DNA of 64,000 nucleotides from Miltoncostaea sp963823515 (GCA_963823515.1 CAWGMB010000004.1:280649-344648); one strand, 5' to 3'; positions 10,997 through 21,081 are shown, numbered from the stretch's first letter. The notes: generated from the letters alone by a model not told the origin. Made by a program: numbers and translations.

Positions 10997-11721
10997 CCGA
11001 CGTCCTCCCGGTCCAGCTCTGCGGCGGCGTCCTCGGTGAGGAGCCAGGTGAGGCGTCCCGCCGGGCGGAGCCGGCCGGCCGGGATGTCCCGATCGCCCGC
11101 GATCGCCCTGCGCACCATCGGCGCCTTCTGGCTGCCCGCCACGACCATCAGCACCTGGCGCGCCGCGTTGATCACGGGCAGCGTCATCGAGACCCGCCAT
11201 GGCTGGGGCATCTCGGGCTGGTGCACCGGCACCATCAGCCGCTCGGTCTCGTCCAGCTCCGGCGCACCGGGGAAGAGGGAGGCCGTGTGGCCGTCGGGGC
11301 CCATGCCGAGCAGCACCAGGTCGAAGACCGGCCACGGCGACCCGGGGACCGAGGCCCGCAGATCCTCCTCGCCGCGCCGGGCGCCCTCCTCGGGCGGCAG
11401 CTCGCCGAGCACGCGGTGCACCTGCTCCGGACGCAGGGGGATCCGGTCGAGCAGGGCCTCGCGGGCCATGCCGTAGTTCGACCCCTCGGCGTCGGGCGGC
11501 ACGCAGCGCTCGTCCCCGAAGAAGAACTGCACCCGGCCCCACGGGGGGCAGCGGCCGGCGAGATGCTGGTACGCGGCGCGCGGCGTGGCCCCGCCGGCGA
11601 GGGCGATCGTGGCCGTCCCGCCCGCCCGCGCATCGAGCGCGACGCGCTCGATGCGGGCGGCCGCCTCGTCGGCGAGAGCGGCCAGGTCGGCCACGACGAC
11701 GATCTCGGTCGCGTCGGTCAT
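10993..11721 (-). CDS. pgl: 6-phosphogluconolactonase
   Basis: Hydrolyses 6-phosphogluconolactone to 6-phosphogluconate, the second step of the oxidative pentose phosphate pathway. The 242-residue frame is intact. Family motifs are TIALAGGATPRAAYQHLA, VQFFFGDERCVPPDAEGSN (substrate-site loop), LDRIPLRPEQVHRV and LLGMGPDGHTASLFPG. The ATG at 11721 overlaps the opcA stop, and the TGA overlaps the GTG of the Anbu gene, in each case by four bases. Translational coupling along the operon is therefore likely. Confidence 0.95.
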   Translation of the reverse strand: MTDATEIVVVADLAALADEAAARIERVALDARAGGTATIALAGGATPRAAYQHLAGRCPPWGRVQFFFGDERCVPPDAEGSNYGMAREALLDRIPLRPEQVHRVLGELPPEEGARRGEEDLRASVPGSPWPVFDLVLLGMGPDGHTASLFPGAPELDETERLMVPVHQPEMPQPWRVSMTLPVINAARQVLMVVAGSQKAPMVRRAIAGDRDIPAGRLRPAGRLTWLLTEDAAAELDREDVG

Positions 11722-12749
11722 CGTTGCGCCACCTCCGCGGCGAAGGGGAGCGCTCTCTCGAACGCATGGTCACGGCGCTGCAGCTCCAGCTCGCCGGCGA
11801 TCAGCCGGCCCCGGTCGAACGCCGGCAGGGCGAGGGCCCGGTCGCGGCCGTCCCGGCCGGGCTCGGTCACGCACACCATCGCCGCCTGGCGCTCCTGCAT
11901 GCGGTTGATCGCGATGCGGCGGTCGCGGGCGGGCATGGCGATCTCGACTCCGAGCACCGCCATCGCGCCGGCGCGCGGGCGCAGCGACACCTCCAGGCGC
12001 TCGCCGGCCAGATCGCGCAGCCAGCCCGCCAGCAGCAGCGCCTCGGCCGTCGGGCCCGCCTCCGGGTGGGCGATCGCCGCCCGCACGGGGCCGGCGTCCG
12101 GGGCGGCGATCTCGGCGGCGTCGATCATCTGCACGATCATCTGACGCCACGGCGTGATCGGCCGCCCAGGCGAGATCGGTCACCGCGGCGGCGACGCCGG
12201 GGACCCAGGCGGCGAGGCGGGTCACCGCGCTCGCGCCGTCGGCGCCGCACCCGCTCTCGGTGATGATCCGCGCGGCCAGCGGCGCGAGGCGCGCCAGCGG
12301 CCCGTCCGCGGAGCCGTCGGGGACGCCGGGCCACCAGAGCACGGTGGGCAGGTCCGACCGCAGCAGCGCCTGCACCGCGCTCGCGTCGCCCGCGCGCCGG
12401 TCGCCGTGGAGCGACAGCACCACCAGCTCGACGCCGACGCTCACCTGGCCGCCGCTCAGGCGGCAGCTGGTGCTGACGGTGGCGTCGATCCCCTCGCCGC
12501 CCTCCGGCTCGACGACCAGCACGGCGCGCGCCGGCTGGTGGCCGGCGAGACCGTGCACGAGGGCGGTCATGGGCGCGACCTCGTCGCCGCGCGGGCACGT
12601 ACGCCACGAGGTTGAGGATGCCGGCCAGGTTCAGCGGCGCGCCGCCGTCGGGCGGGCGCCGCTGCTCGGCCAGCCGGTCCAGGACCTCGGCGATGCCGAC
12701 CCCGACGCCGTCCCAGGGGGCGACGGGGGCGTTCGACGGCGGTGCTCAC
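11718..12749 (-). CDS. opcA: Glucose-6-phosphate dehydrogenase assembly protein OpcA
   Basis: OpcA is an actinobacterial and cyanobacterial partner that assembles or activates G6PD, so its place right after zwf is expected. It begins at GTG 12749-12747, overlapping the zwf stop, and reads VSTAVERP, then after one indel VGIAEVLDRLAEQR and LNLAGILNLVAYVP. The middle part has EPEGGEGIDATVSTSC and LPTVLWWPGVPDG. After another break near 12145 it ends with MQERQAAMVCVTEPGRDG and a TGA overlapping the pgl ATG. Indels near 12720, 12600 and 12145 are the only defects. Its presence is one of the better arguments that this half of the window is actinobacterial. Confidence 0.88.
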
Positions 12750-14311
12750 AGGCGGCGCCATTCGCGGTCGTCGCGGCTCATCAGCCCATCGGCCTCCGCG
12801 GGACCCCGCGACCCCGCCTCGTAGTTCGGATACGGCCCGGGCTCGGCCGACCACTCGTCGATCAGTCCCTGCATGATCTCCCATGCCCGCTCCACCTCGT
12901 CCCAGCGGGCGAAGAGCGTCGAGTCGCCGAGCAGCGCGTCCAGGAGCAGCCGCTCGTAGGCCTCGGGCGAGCTGCGCAGGAACGAGTTGCCGTAGGTGAA
13001 GTCCATGCTGACGACCCGCAGGTCGATCTGCGGCCCGGGCACCTTGGCGAGGAACCGCAGCGACGCCCCCTCGTCGGGCTGGATCCGCAGGATCAGGAGG
13101 TTGGGCGCGGCGCTCTCCACCGCCGAGGTGGCGAAGGGGAGGTGGGGCGCCTGCTTGAACTGGATGGCCACCTCGGTCGCCCGCCGCGGCAGCCGCTTGC
13201 CGGTCCGCAGGTAGAACGGGGTCCCCGACCAGCGCCAGTTGTCGATCATCACGCGCATCGCCACGAAGGTGTCGGTGTTCGACCCGGGATCCACCCCCTT
13301 CTCCTCACGGTAGCCCGGCACGCGGTCGCCGGCGATCCAGCCGGGCCCGTACTGGCCGCGCACCGCGTCGCGGGCCACCGAGGCGGCGTCGAAGGGGGCG
13401 ATCGCCCGCAGCACCTTCACCTTCTCGTCGCGCACGTCGCGGCTCTCGAAGCGCGCCGGCGGCTCCATCGCGACGATCGAGAGCACCTGCAGCATGTGGT
13501 TCTGGACGATGTCGCAGCAGCGCGCCGCTCGTGTCGTAGTACCCGCCGCGCGTGCCCGACGCCGAGCTCCTCGGAGACCGTGATCTGCACGTGGTCGACG
13601 TAGCGGCGGTTCCAGATCGGCTCGAAGATGGCGTTGCCGAAGCGCAGCACGAGCAGGTTCTGGACCGTCTCCTTCCCCAGGTAGTGGTCGATCCGGTAGA
13701 CCTGCCGCTCGCGGAACACCGCCCCGAGGCGGGTGTTGAGCGCGCGCGCCGAGGCGAGGTCGTGGCCGAACGGCTTCTCCACCACCAGGCGGGCGAAGCG
13801 CCCGGTGCCGTCGCCCTCGTCGGCGAGCCCGACGGCGCCGATGCTCTCGGCGATCACGCGGGAAGAACTCGGGCGAGGTCGCCAGGTAGAAGAGGCGGTT
13901 GCCGCGCGTCCCGCGCCGCTCGTCCTCCTCCTCGATCATCGCCCGCAGGCGCTCGAAGCCGCGCCGGTCGTCGAAGGGCGCCGACAGGTAGCGCAGGCGT
14001 CCGGCGAACCCCTCCCAGACGTCCTCGTCGATGGGGAAGCGCCCGTGCGCCTCGACGCCGGCGCGCAGGTGGGCGCGGAAGTCGTCGTCGGAGATGTCCC
14101 GGCGGGCGACGCCGATGATCGCCGTCTCCGGCGGCAGCAGCTGCTGCGTGGCCAGGTTGTAGAGCCCGGGCACCAGCTTGCGCTGGGTCAGATCGCCCGT
14201 CGCGCCGAAGATGACGATGACCGCCGGCTGGGCGGCGCGCGTGAGGCGCACGTCGGCCTCCGCGGCGGCCGTGGCGGTGCCCCCGGCGCCCGCCGTCGTC
14301 CCGGCTACCGG
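12746..14311 (-). CDS. zwf: Glucose-6-phosphate 1-dehydrogenase, frameshifted
   Basis: Oxidises glucose-6-P to 6-phosphogluconolactone with NADP. The N-terminal Rossmann motif is VIVIFGATGDLTQRKLVPGL, followed by RLFYLATSPEFF. After an indel near 13858 come RLVVEKPFGHDLASARALN and the active-site motif YRIDHYLGKETVQNL, and after another near 13530 the C-terminal domain through FYLRTGKRLPRRATEVAI to the end DDREWRRL. The open frame can be followed to 14251, but the ATG at 14311-14309 with one further indel gives the start, 41 bases after the tkt stop. The stop TGA at 12746-12748 overlaps the opcA GTG. Confidence 0.93.
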   Translation of the reverse strand, partial: PVAGTTAGAGGTATAAAEADVRLTRAAQPAVIVIFGATGDLTQRKLVPGLYNLATQQLLPPETAIIGVARRDISDDDFRAHLRAGVEAHGRFPIDEDVWEGFAGRLRYLSAPFDDRRGFERLRAMIEEEDERRGTRGNRLFYLATSPEFFPRDRREHRRRRARRRGRRHRALRPPGGGEAVRPRPRLGARAQHPPRGGVPRAAGLPDRPLPGEGDGPEPARAALRQRHLRADLEPPLRRPRADHGLRGARRRARAAGTTTRAARCCDIVQNHMLQVLSIVAMEPPARFESRDVRDEKVKVLRAIAPFDAASVARDAVRGQYGPGWIAGDRVPGYREEKGVDPGSNTDTFVAMRVMIDNWRWSGTPFYLRTGKRLPRRATEVAIQFKQAPHLPFATSAVESAAPNLLILRIQPDEGASLRFLAKVPGPQIDLRVVSMDFTYGNSFLRSSPEAYERLLLDALLGDSTLFARWDEVERAWEIMQGLIDEWSAEPGPYPNYEAGSRGPAEADGLMSRDDREWRRL

Positions 14312-14352
14312 TCATCAGACGACCATTCTCACCGTCATGTCGAGGCTGAGGG

Positions 14353-16352
14353 TTACGCCTCTTCCCCCTGCAACTGAGCACGCGCGGCGGCCGCGACGGC
14401 CTCGCGGCGTGATGCCGACCTCCGCCATCGCCTCGGCGGCCGGCGCCGACAGCCCGAAGCGGTCCACGCGCCACGATCGCGCCGTCCAGCCCGGTCCACT
14501 CGGCCCACCCGAAGGAGCTCGCGGCCTCGACGGCGACCCGGGCGGTCAGCCCGCGGGGCAGCACCTGGTCGCGGTAGCCGGCGTCCTGCGCGCGGAAGAG
14601 CTCGAACGACGGCATGCTGACCACGCGGGCCGCGATCCCCTCGCCGGCCAGGATCTCGCGCGCCGCCATCGCGGTGCCCACCTCGGAGCCGGTCCCGATC
14701 AGGATGCAGTCGTCGCCGTCGGCGAGCACGTAGGCGCCGCGCTCGACGGCCGGCGTGCCCTCGAGCGTCGTCAGGCCCTGACGGCTCAGCACCAGCGCCG
14801 TCGGCCCGTCGGTGCGTGCGATGGCGATCCGCCACGCCTCGGTCGCCTCGGTCGCGTCGGCCGGCCGGATCGTCACGAGGTCGGGGATCGCCCGCAGCGC
14901 CGCGAGGTGCTCGATCGGCTGGTGCGTCGGGCCGTCCTCCCCGAGGCGCGATCGAGTCGTGCGTGAAGACGAAGATCGAGGGCAGCCGCATCAGCGCCGC
15001 CAGCCGGATCGTGTTCTTCATGTAGTCCGAGAACGTGAAGAAGGTCGAGCAGACCGGACGCAGGCCGGCGTGGGCCGCGATGCCGTTGGTGATCGCCCCC
15101 ATGGCGTGCTCGCGGACGCCGTAGTAGAGGTTGCGCCCCGAGAAGTCGCCGCGGGTCGACCATGCCGAGGCCCTTGAGGTCGGTGCTGGTCGACGAGGAG
15201 AGGTCCGCTGCGCCCTGGATCAGCTCGGGCATCGGCGACCGCGAAGGCGTTGAGCGCCTTGCCCGCCGAGGCGCGCGTCGCGATCGACTCGCCGGCGGCG
15301 AACTGCGGTGCCGCCGACTCCCAGCCCTCCGGCAGGCGGCCCTCGCCCACGCGGGCCAGCTCGGCGGCCTCGGCGGGGAACGTCCGCGGCGTAGGCGGCG
15401 AGGCGCGCCTCCCACTCGGCCTGCGGCGGCGCGGCCGCGCTCGACCAGCTCCGGCGCCCACCGGGCGACCTCGTCCGGCACGAGGAAGTGGGCGTCCTCG
15501 GGCCACCCGTAGGCGCGCTTGGTGGCCGCGACCTCCTCGGGCCCGAGGGGCGAGCCGTGGGCGCTCGAGGTGTCCTGCTTGTTGGGCGAGCCGAAGCCGA
15601 TGTGCGTGCGGCAGGCGATCAGGGTCGGCCGCCCGTCGGGGACGCTCGCCTCGCCCATCGCCGCGTCGATGGCCTCGAGCGTCGTTGCCGTCCTCGACCC
15701 GGATCACCCGCCATCCGTAGGCGGCGAAGCGCGCCGGGACGTCCTCGCCGAACGACAGCGTCGTCGGCCCGTCGAGGCTGATGTGGTTGTCGTCCCAGAT
15801 CCCGATCAGCTTCTCGAGGCCGAGGAAGCCGGCGATCGAGGCCGCCTCGTGCGAGATGCCCTCCATCAGGTCGCCGTCGGAGCAGATGAACCAGGTCCGG
15901 TGGTCCACGACCTCGTGCCCGGGGCGGTTGTAGCGGGCCGCGAGCATCGCCTCGGCGAGCGCGAAGCCGACGGCGTTCGCGAAGCCCTGGCCGAGGGGCC
16001 CGGTCGTGATCTCCACGCCGGCGGTGTCGCCGCGCTCGGGGTGGCCCGGGGTCTCGGAGTGCAGCTGCCGGAAGCTCTTGAGCTGCTCCATCGGGAGGTC
16101 GTAGCCGGTGAGGTGCAGCAGCGGGTAGAGCAGCATCGAGGCGTGTCCGGCCGAGAGCACGAAGCGGTCGCGGTCGGGCCACCCGGGGTCGGCCGGGGCG
16201 TGCTTCAGGTGCCGCGAGAAGAGCGTCCACCCGACGGGCGCCAGGCCCATCGGCGCGCCCGGGTGCCCGCTGTTGGCCGCCTGGACGCCGTCGATGGCGA
16301 GGGTCCGGACCGTGGTGATCGCCAGCTCGGGCGAGGCGAGCGTTGTCGACAC
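14353..16352 (-). CDS. tkt: Transketolase, frameshifted
   Basis: Moves two-carbon ketol units between sugar phosphates of the non-oxidative pentose phosphate branch, using thiamine diphosphate. The GTG start at 16352 has an AAGGAG at 16356-16361 and lies 9 bases after the guaB stop. Motifs are DGVQAANSGHPGAPMGLAP, HASMLLYPLLHLTGYDL, the TPP motif CSDGDLMEGISHEAASIAG, IWDDNHISLDGPT and RTHIGFGSPNKQDTSSAHG. Further on are SDYMKNTIRLAALM, HDSIGEDGPTHQPIEHL and the end AAARAQLQGEEA. Frames change near 15690, 15450, 15385, 15235, 15165, 14948 and 14465. The length of about 665 residues is normal. Confidence 0.93.
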
Positions 16353-16361
16353 GGAAGCTCC

Positions 16362-17818
16362 TTAGTAGCTGACGTCGTGCGGGTGGCTCTCGCGCAGACC
16401 GCCGGGAGTGATCCTCACGAAGCTGGCGTTGCGGTGGAACTCGCGGTATGGTACGGGCGTCGGAGTAGCTCATGCCGGATCTCAGCCCGCCCACGAGGGT
16501 GTGGACGATCGCGGCGGCCTCGTCGCGCAGGGGCACGACGGCCTCGACCCCCTCGGCCACGACGGGCGTGAACTCGGTGGCGTCCTCGTCCTCGCCGCCG
16601 TTCTCGACCGCCCGCCGCGCCGCCGCGGCGGCGCTGGACGCCATGCCCCGGAACACCTTCACGCGCGTCCCGTTGCGCGACACGACGACGCCGGGGCTCT
16701 CCGGCGTGCCGGCCAGCAGGTTGCCGACCATGACGGTCTCGGCGCCGGCCGCGATCGCCTTGGCGACGTCGCCTCCGAAGCGGATGCCGCCGTCGGCGAT
16801 GACCGGCACGCCGAGGAGCGCGCAGGCCTCCGCGCACTGCATCACGGCCGATCAGCTGCGGCACGCCCACGCCGGCGACGACGCGCGTCGTGCAGACCGA
16901 CCCCGGCCCGACGCCCACCTTCACCCCGTTCGCGCCGGCCTCGGCCAGCTCGCGTGCGCCCTCCGGCGTCGCGACGTTGCCGGCGATGATGTCCGTGCCG
17001 TCCCCGAGGGCCTCGCGCACGAGGCCCGACCGCCCGGACGCTGTGGTCGGCGTGGCCGTGCGCGATGTCGAGCACCACCACGTCGGCGCCCGCGTCCTGC
17101 AGCGCCCGGGCCCGCTCGATGAAGTCGCCGCGCACGCCGATCGCCGCGCCGACGGCGAGGCGCCCGCGGGCGTCCTTGGTCGCCTCGGGCCGCTCGGCCC
17201 GCTGCAGCAGGTCGCGCAGGGTGATCAGCCCGACGAGGCGGTCGCCGTCGCCCACCAGGGGCAGCTTCTCCACCCGCCCGTCGCGCAGCAGGCGCGCCGC
17301 CTGGTCGCTGGTCGTGCCGGGCCCGCCCGGTCACCAGCCGCTCGCGCGGCGTCATCAGATCGCCGACCGGGATCAGCGGGTCGGTCTGCAGCATCACGTC
17401 GCGCCGGGTGAGGATGCCGGCGAGCGCCCCGTCCGGGTGCACCACGACGAGGCTCGTGACGCCCCGGCGGTCCATCTCGGCGCGGGCGTCGGAGAGCGTC
17501 GCGCCCGGGCGCGATCGTGTGCGGATCGGGGATCACGAGGGCCTCGGCGCGCTTGACCCGCGACACCTCGGCGACCTGCTGCTCGACGGTCAGGAAGCGG
17601 TGCACGATGCCGATGCCGCCGGCCCGCGCCATCGCGATCGCCATCGGCGCCTCGGTGACCGTGTCCATGTTCGCCGAGACCACGGGGACGGCGAGGCGCA
17701 GACGGGTCGTCAGCCGGGTGGACACGTCGACGTCGGACCGCGATCCGATGCCGCTGCGGCGCGGAGACAGGAGGACGTCGTCGTACGACAGGGCGAGCGG
17801 GATGCCGGCCGAGTTCAC
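16362..17818 (-). CDS. guaB: IMP dehydrogenase, frameshifted
   Basis: Oxidises IMP to XMP, the committed step of GMP synthesis. It starts at GTG 17818 with VNSAGIPLALSYDDVLLSPRRSG, the usual N-terminus. It has VPVVSANMDTVTEAPMAIAMA, two CBS domains (around RRGVTSLVVVHPDGALAGIL and KLPLVGDGDRLVGLITLRDLL), GADVVVLDIAHGH, and the catalytic loop GVGPGSVCTTRVVAGVGVPQ with the active-site Cys. After that come GVPVIADGGIRFGGDVAKA and the end RESHPHDVSY followed by TAA at 16362-16364. Indels near 17510, 17325, 17040, 16850 and 16447 break the frame. It leads into the pentose phosphate genes with only 9 bases between stop and next start. Confidence 0.93.
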
Positions 17819-17882
17819 CCGGCGACAATAGCCCACCACCACCCCGCTCCGACGTGTCGCGGCCGTGAAGTACGATCGCCAG

Positions 17883-18331
17883 ATGGCGACCCGTCTGTCC
17901 GTCGCGCTCGCCGCCGGTGCCGTCGCGTGCGCCGCCCTCGCGGGCTGCGGCGACACCGCGCCCGCGCCCGACCCCGTCGACGCCCTCCGCCTACATCGAC
18001 GCCGTGCAGGATCTGCTCGACCCGCCGGGCCGCCTCGCGTCGCTCGTCTCGGAGGCGACCGACGGCACTCCCGGCCCCGCCGCCTCGCGTGCGCGCCTGC
18101 GCGACCTCGTCGACGCGAGCGCGCGACCAGCTGGAGGGCTTCCGCGCCCTCCGCATCGAGGACGCCGGGCTGCGCCGCCAGCGCGACCGCCTCGCGGGCG
18201 CCTACGCGCGGCTGATCCCGCGCATGCAGACCGCCGCCGACGCGCTCGCCTCCGGCGACCGGGACGCGGTGCCCGCGGCCGTCGGTCCGTTCCTCGATTC
18301 GCTCCGCGCGCTGCCATCCGCCGCCTCCTGA
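17883..18331 (+). CDS. Putative lipoprotein, first of a tandem pair
   Basis: The N-terminus MATRLSVALAAGAVACAALAG followed by Cys is a classic signal peptide and lipobox (L-A-G-C), so the protein should be anchored to the outer face of the membrane. The remaining roughly 125 residues are Ala/Arg-rich and helical with no motif I know: AYIDAVQDLLDPPGRLASLV, then RDQLEGFRALRIEDAGLR and LIPRMQTAADALASGDRDAV. Indels near 17985 and 18122 shift the frame. It is divergent from guaB, with start codons only about 65 bases apart. Layout and pattern resemble the next gene, suggesting a duplicated pair. Confidence 0.6.
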
Positions 18332-18794
18332 CCCTCGGCCTGGCGGCCCTCGCGGCCCTCGCGGCCGTCGGATGCGGCGGCGGCTCGCTCGACGCCTCCA
18401 CGACGCCGCTCTCCGACGGCGCGCAGGTCTCGCCGCAGCGCTACCTGGCCGACACCTCGGCCGCGGTCGCCGCCGTGAACGACTTCTCGGAGGTCCTCGC
18501 GGAGCTCGCCCCCACCCCGCGCCGTCCGGCGATGCTCGCCCTGGCGCCCCGGCTCGAGGACGCCCTCGACCGCACCGTGGCGATCGCGGGGCGCATCGAG
18601 GCGCAGCGCCTCGAGGACCGCCGCCTCGAGGCCCAGCGCGAGCGCGCATCGGCCGCCCTCGACGGCGTCATCGCCGAGATGAGCCTCGTCGCCGACGCCG
18701 CGGCCGCGGGCGACCCGGTCGAACATGGCCGGCGCCGCGGGCCGCTATGCGTCGAGCGTCGGCGACCTCCGGAGCCTGACCGCCTCACCCTGAG
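18315..18794 (+). CDS. Putative lipoprotein, second of a tandem pair
   Basis: A second lipoprotein overlaps the end of the first. The signal region reads RRLLTLGLAALAALAAVGC with a lipobox V-G-C near 18372. The mature part is helical (RYLADTSAAVAAVNDFSEVL, RLEDALDRTVAIAGRIEAQR, RLEAQRERASAALDGVIAEM), which could form a coiled coil. After an extra base near 18722 it ends in NMAGAAGRYASSVGDLRSLT and a TGA at about 18792-18794. The start codon is not obvious; the codon at the expected place (around 18315) is ATC, so a rare start or a base error must be assumed. No function is recognised. Confidence 0.5.
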
Positions 18795-18899
18795 GCCGGC
18801 CCCCGCCCGGTGGCCATCATGCTCCCGCGCGGAACTGCCGATGCCATCAGTGCGCGCCGGGGGTGACCTCCGGGGCCAGTGAGGAGGTCCACGCCGAGG

Positions 18900-19452
18900 A
18901 TGGTGCAGGTGCACAACGCTCCCGTCCGGGTGCTCATCGCAGTCGCAGCCCCGCCCTGTCGGCGGGCATCGCGGCGTACCTCCCGGACCCGTCCCTCGAT
19001 CGTCAACATGGCGGGCACCGTCGAGGAGGCGCTCGCCGGCCTGGCGGCCGCGGACCACGACCTGGTCATCATCGACCGGGGGCTCGCGCGCGCCCTGGTC
19101 GCCGGCGCGGCGGCGGGCTCGGCCCGGCGCCGCCGGGGGAGGGCGCCCTCGAGGCGCTCGCCGACGCGCTGCGGGGCGACGGCGGCGACGATGCCGGCAG
19201 CCTCACGCCGCTCGTCGAGAGCGCCCGCCGCCGCGACGCGGCCGACGCCCTGCTCACCGAGCAGGAGCGGGTGGTGCTGCGGCTGATGCGCCGGCACCTC
19301 ACCTACAAGGAGATCGCCCAGACGCTCGGCGTCTCCTGGCACACGGTGCGCACCCACGCGCAGTCGATCCTGCGCAAGCGCGGGGTCCACTCGCGGCGCG
19401 ACCTCGAGCGCGACGAGACGTGGGAGGCCGCGGCCGCTCCGGCAGCCGGTGA
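18900..19452 (+). CDS. LuxR-family response regulator, frameshifted
   Basis: The N-terminal part looks like a receiver domain with weak conservation: VRVLIAVAAP, then AADHDLVIIDRGLARALV. The C-terminal part is a clear LuxR/GerE DNA-binding domain: LTEQERVVLRLM, then TYKEIAQTLGVSWHTVRTH with SILRKRGVHSRRDL. Frameshifts occur near 18955 and 19130. The stop is most likely a TGA at 19450-19452, overlapping the GTG of the small membrane protein, but one indel is needed to reach it. No histidine kinase is nearby, so the input is unknown. Confidence 0.7.
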
Positions 19453-19697
19453 GCCGGATGATCCGCCGCCGACTCGCCCCTCCGGTCGGCCTGGCCCTGC
19501 TGCTGGCCGGCGGCGCGCTGCTCGTGAGGGTCGTCCTCATGAGCCTGGCCGACGAGGGCGGGCTCTACGGCTGGCTGGTCACCGCCGCCGCGTGCGTCCT
19601 CGGCGGGATCGCCCTCGTGGTGATCGCGCTCCCCAAGATCGCCTCCCCGCACGACGGGGCGGCGGACGAGCCCGCACCCGGGCTGCCGCGCGGGTGA
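19449..19697 (+). CDS. Small two-helix membrane protein
   Basis: 82 residues from GTG 19449 (an ATG follows at 19458). Two hydrophobic segments, APPVGLALLLAGGALLVRVV and LVTAAACVLGGIALVVIALP, are separated by a short acidic turn, and the tail is polar. No family recognised. It follows the LuxR-type gene with overlapping codons, so it may be co-expressed. The frame is intact. Confidence 0.6.
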   Translation: MSRMIRRRLAPPVGLALLLAGGALLVRVVLMSLADEGGLYGWLVTAAACVLGGIALVVIALPKIASPHDGAADEPAPGLPRG

Positions 19698-19760
19698 TGG
19701 GACCCGCGAACGGTGGGGCCGTCGGGAGGCCGGCCCTACCGTCTCGCGGACGTAGGGAAC

Positions 19761-19795
19761 GGGCTCGCCCGGGCTCAGAGCCCCCGGGCGAGCCC
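19761..19795. terminator. Strong 13-bp hairpin at a convergent junction
   Basis: GGGCTCGCCCGGG at 19761-19773 pairs perfectly with CCCGGGCGAGCCC at 19783-19795. The loop holds the stop codon of the minus-strand nitronate monooxygenase gene, so the hairpin covers that gene's 3' end. Confidence 0.6.
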
Positions 19796-20857
19796 CCGGA
19801 TGACGGCCTCGGCCTCCGCGACCACCTCGTCGATGATCTCGCGGGCCGATTGCCCGGAGCCCGAGAGGCCGGCGGCCTGGCCGGCCCAGAGCGCGATCAT
19901 CTCGGGGTCGTCGGCCGCCGCCGCGGCGGCGCGCACGCCGGCCGTCGCACCGGCCTGGGCCGGGTAGCCGAGCGCGGGCGGACCGGCGGCCTCGAACGTC
20001 GTGATCAGGCGGTTCCGGATCCCGCGCGCGGGCCGGCCGGAGACCGCCCGCGTCACCACCGTGTCGGTGTCGCGCGCGGTGCGCACCCGCCGTCGGTAGC
20101 CCTCGGGCGCGCCGCTCTCGGTCGCGACCAGGAAGCGCGTGCCCATCTGCACGCCGTCGGCCCCGAGCGCCAGCGCGGCCGCCAGCCCCCGCCCGTTCAT
20201 CACCGCCCCGGCCGCGACCACCGGGACGTCCAGCGCCGCCACGACCTGCGGCACCAGCGCGAAGGTCCCCACCAGGGGCACGACCCCGTCCTCGGGCACG
20301 TGGAAGGTCGAGCGGTGGCCGCCGGCCTCCGAGCCCTGGGCGACGATCACGTCGGCGCCGGAGGCCACCGCCCGGACCGCGTCCTCCACCGACGAGGCCA
20401 TCGCCATCAGCGGCGCGCCCGGCCTCGCGGGCGAGGGGCGCCACCACCCCCGGGTCGCCGAGGCCCACGCTGACGACGCGCGCACCGGCCTCGAGGCCGG
20501 CCGCCACCAGCTCCTGCGGCGTGGCCGCCGCCGGCGGCGGCGGGGACGGGGCCTCGGGCATGCCGAGCTCCGCCCGTAGCGGCGCGAGCACGGCGCGGGG
20601 GTCGGGCGCGGAGGGATCGGGCGCCGTGGCGGGGGCCACCAGGACGTTGACCGCGATCGGCGCGGAGGTCAGCGCGCAGGCACGGCCGACCGCCGCGGCG
20701 CACGGCGTCGAGGCTCATCCCGGTGAGGCCGAACGTGCCCAGGCCCCCGGCGTCGGACACGGCCGCGACCAGCTCGGGCGTGGTCGGCCCGCCCGCCATG
20801 CCCGGCGAGCACGATCGGGTGGCGCAGGCCGAGCGTCTCTGTGAGCCGTGTCGTCAT
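19775..20857 (-). CDS. Nitronate monooxygenase family flavoprotein
   Basis: An FMN-dependent TIM-barrel enzyme of the 2-nitropropane dioxygenase/nitronate monooxygenase family, which oxidises alkyl nitronates. The ATG at 20857 gives MTTRLTETLGLRHPIVLA, a typical start. After indels near 20800 and 20695 it continues TTPELVAAVSDAGGLGTFGL and IAVNVLVAP, then after one near 20425 VIVAQGSEAGGHRSTFHV, VVAAGAVMNGRGLAAALALG and GVQMGTRFLVATES. The GSEAGGHR phosphate/flavin loop and the MGTRF motif are the key markers. Other members of this fold act as enoyl reductases (FabK-like), so the substrate is open. Located next to the secreted peptide and nitrite reductase, but transcribed away from them. Confidence 0.85.
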
Positions 20858-20982
20858 CCGGTGCGGTGAAAGCGCCAGTACATACGCGTCCGCATCCGTA
20901 AGGAACTGATCCCGGACACCGATAGAGGGGGCAAGCCGGGCCTCACACCGGACTGACCCCCTCCGTCGAAAGGTTACACCAC

Positions 20983-21081
20983 ATGCGTCGAAACCTGACC
21001 GCCCTCTACGTGGCCGGTGCCGCGCTCGCCATGCTCGTCGCCGCGAACGGCGCCGTCGCCGCGACCTGGATCCGCCGCTAA
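20983..21081 (+). CDS. 32-residue predicted secreted peptide
   Basis: ATG at 20983 opens a 32-codon frame that ends in TAA at 21079-21081. The product begins MRRNLTALYVAGAALAMLV, a textbook signal sequence with two Arg followed by a hydrophobic core. It ends AANGAVAATWIRR, with a possible signal peptidase site after AVA and a mature tail of about six residues. A purine-rich GAAAGG lies about 10 bases upstream, and a strong hairpin follows at 21092. No relatives recognised. Position between divergent genes with its own terminator supports a real transcription unit. Confidence 0.5.
   Translation: MRRNLTALYVAGAALAMLVAANGAVAATWIRR

Noticed and set aside
9341..11773. 810-codon minus-strand frame covering the Anbu gene
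   Set aside because: Only the part 10240-10996 is protein-like; the rest is antisense to the P1B ATPase gene and to pgl's real frame.
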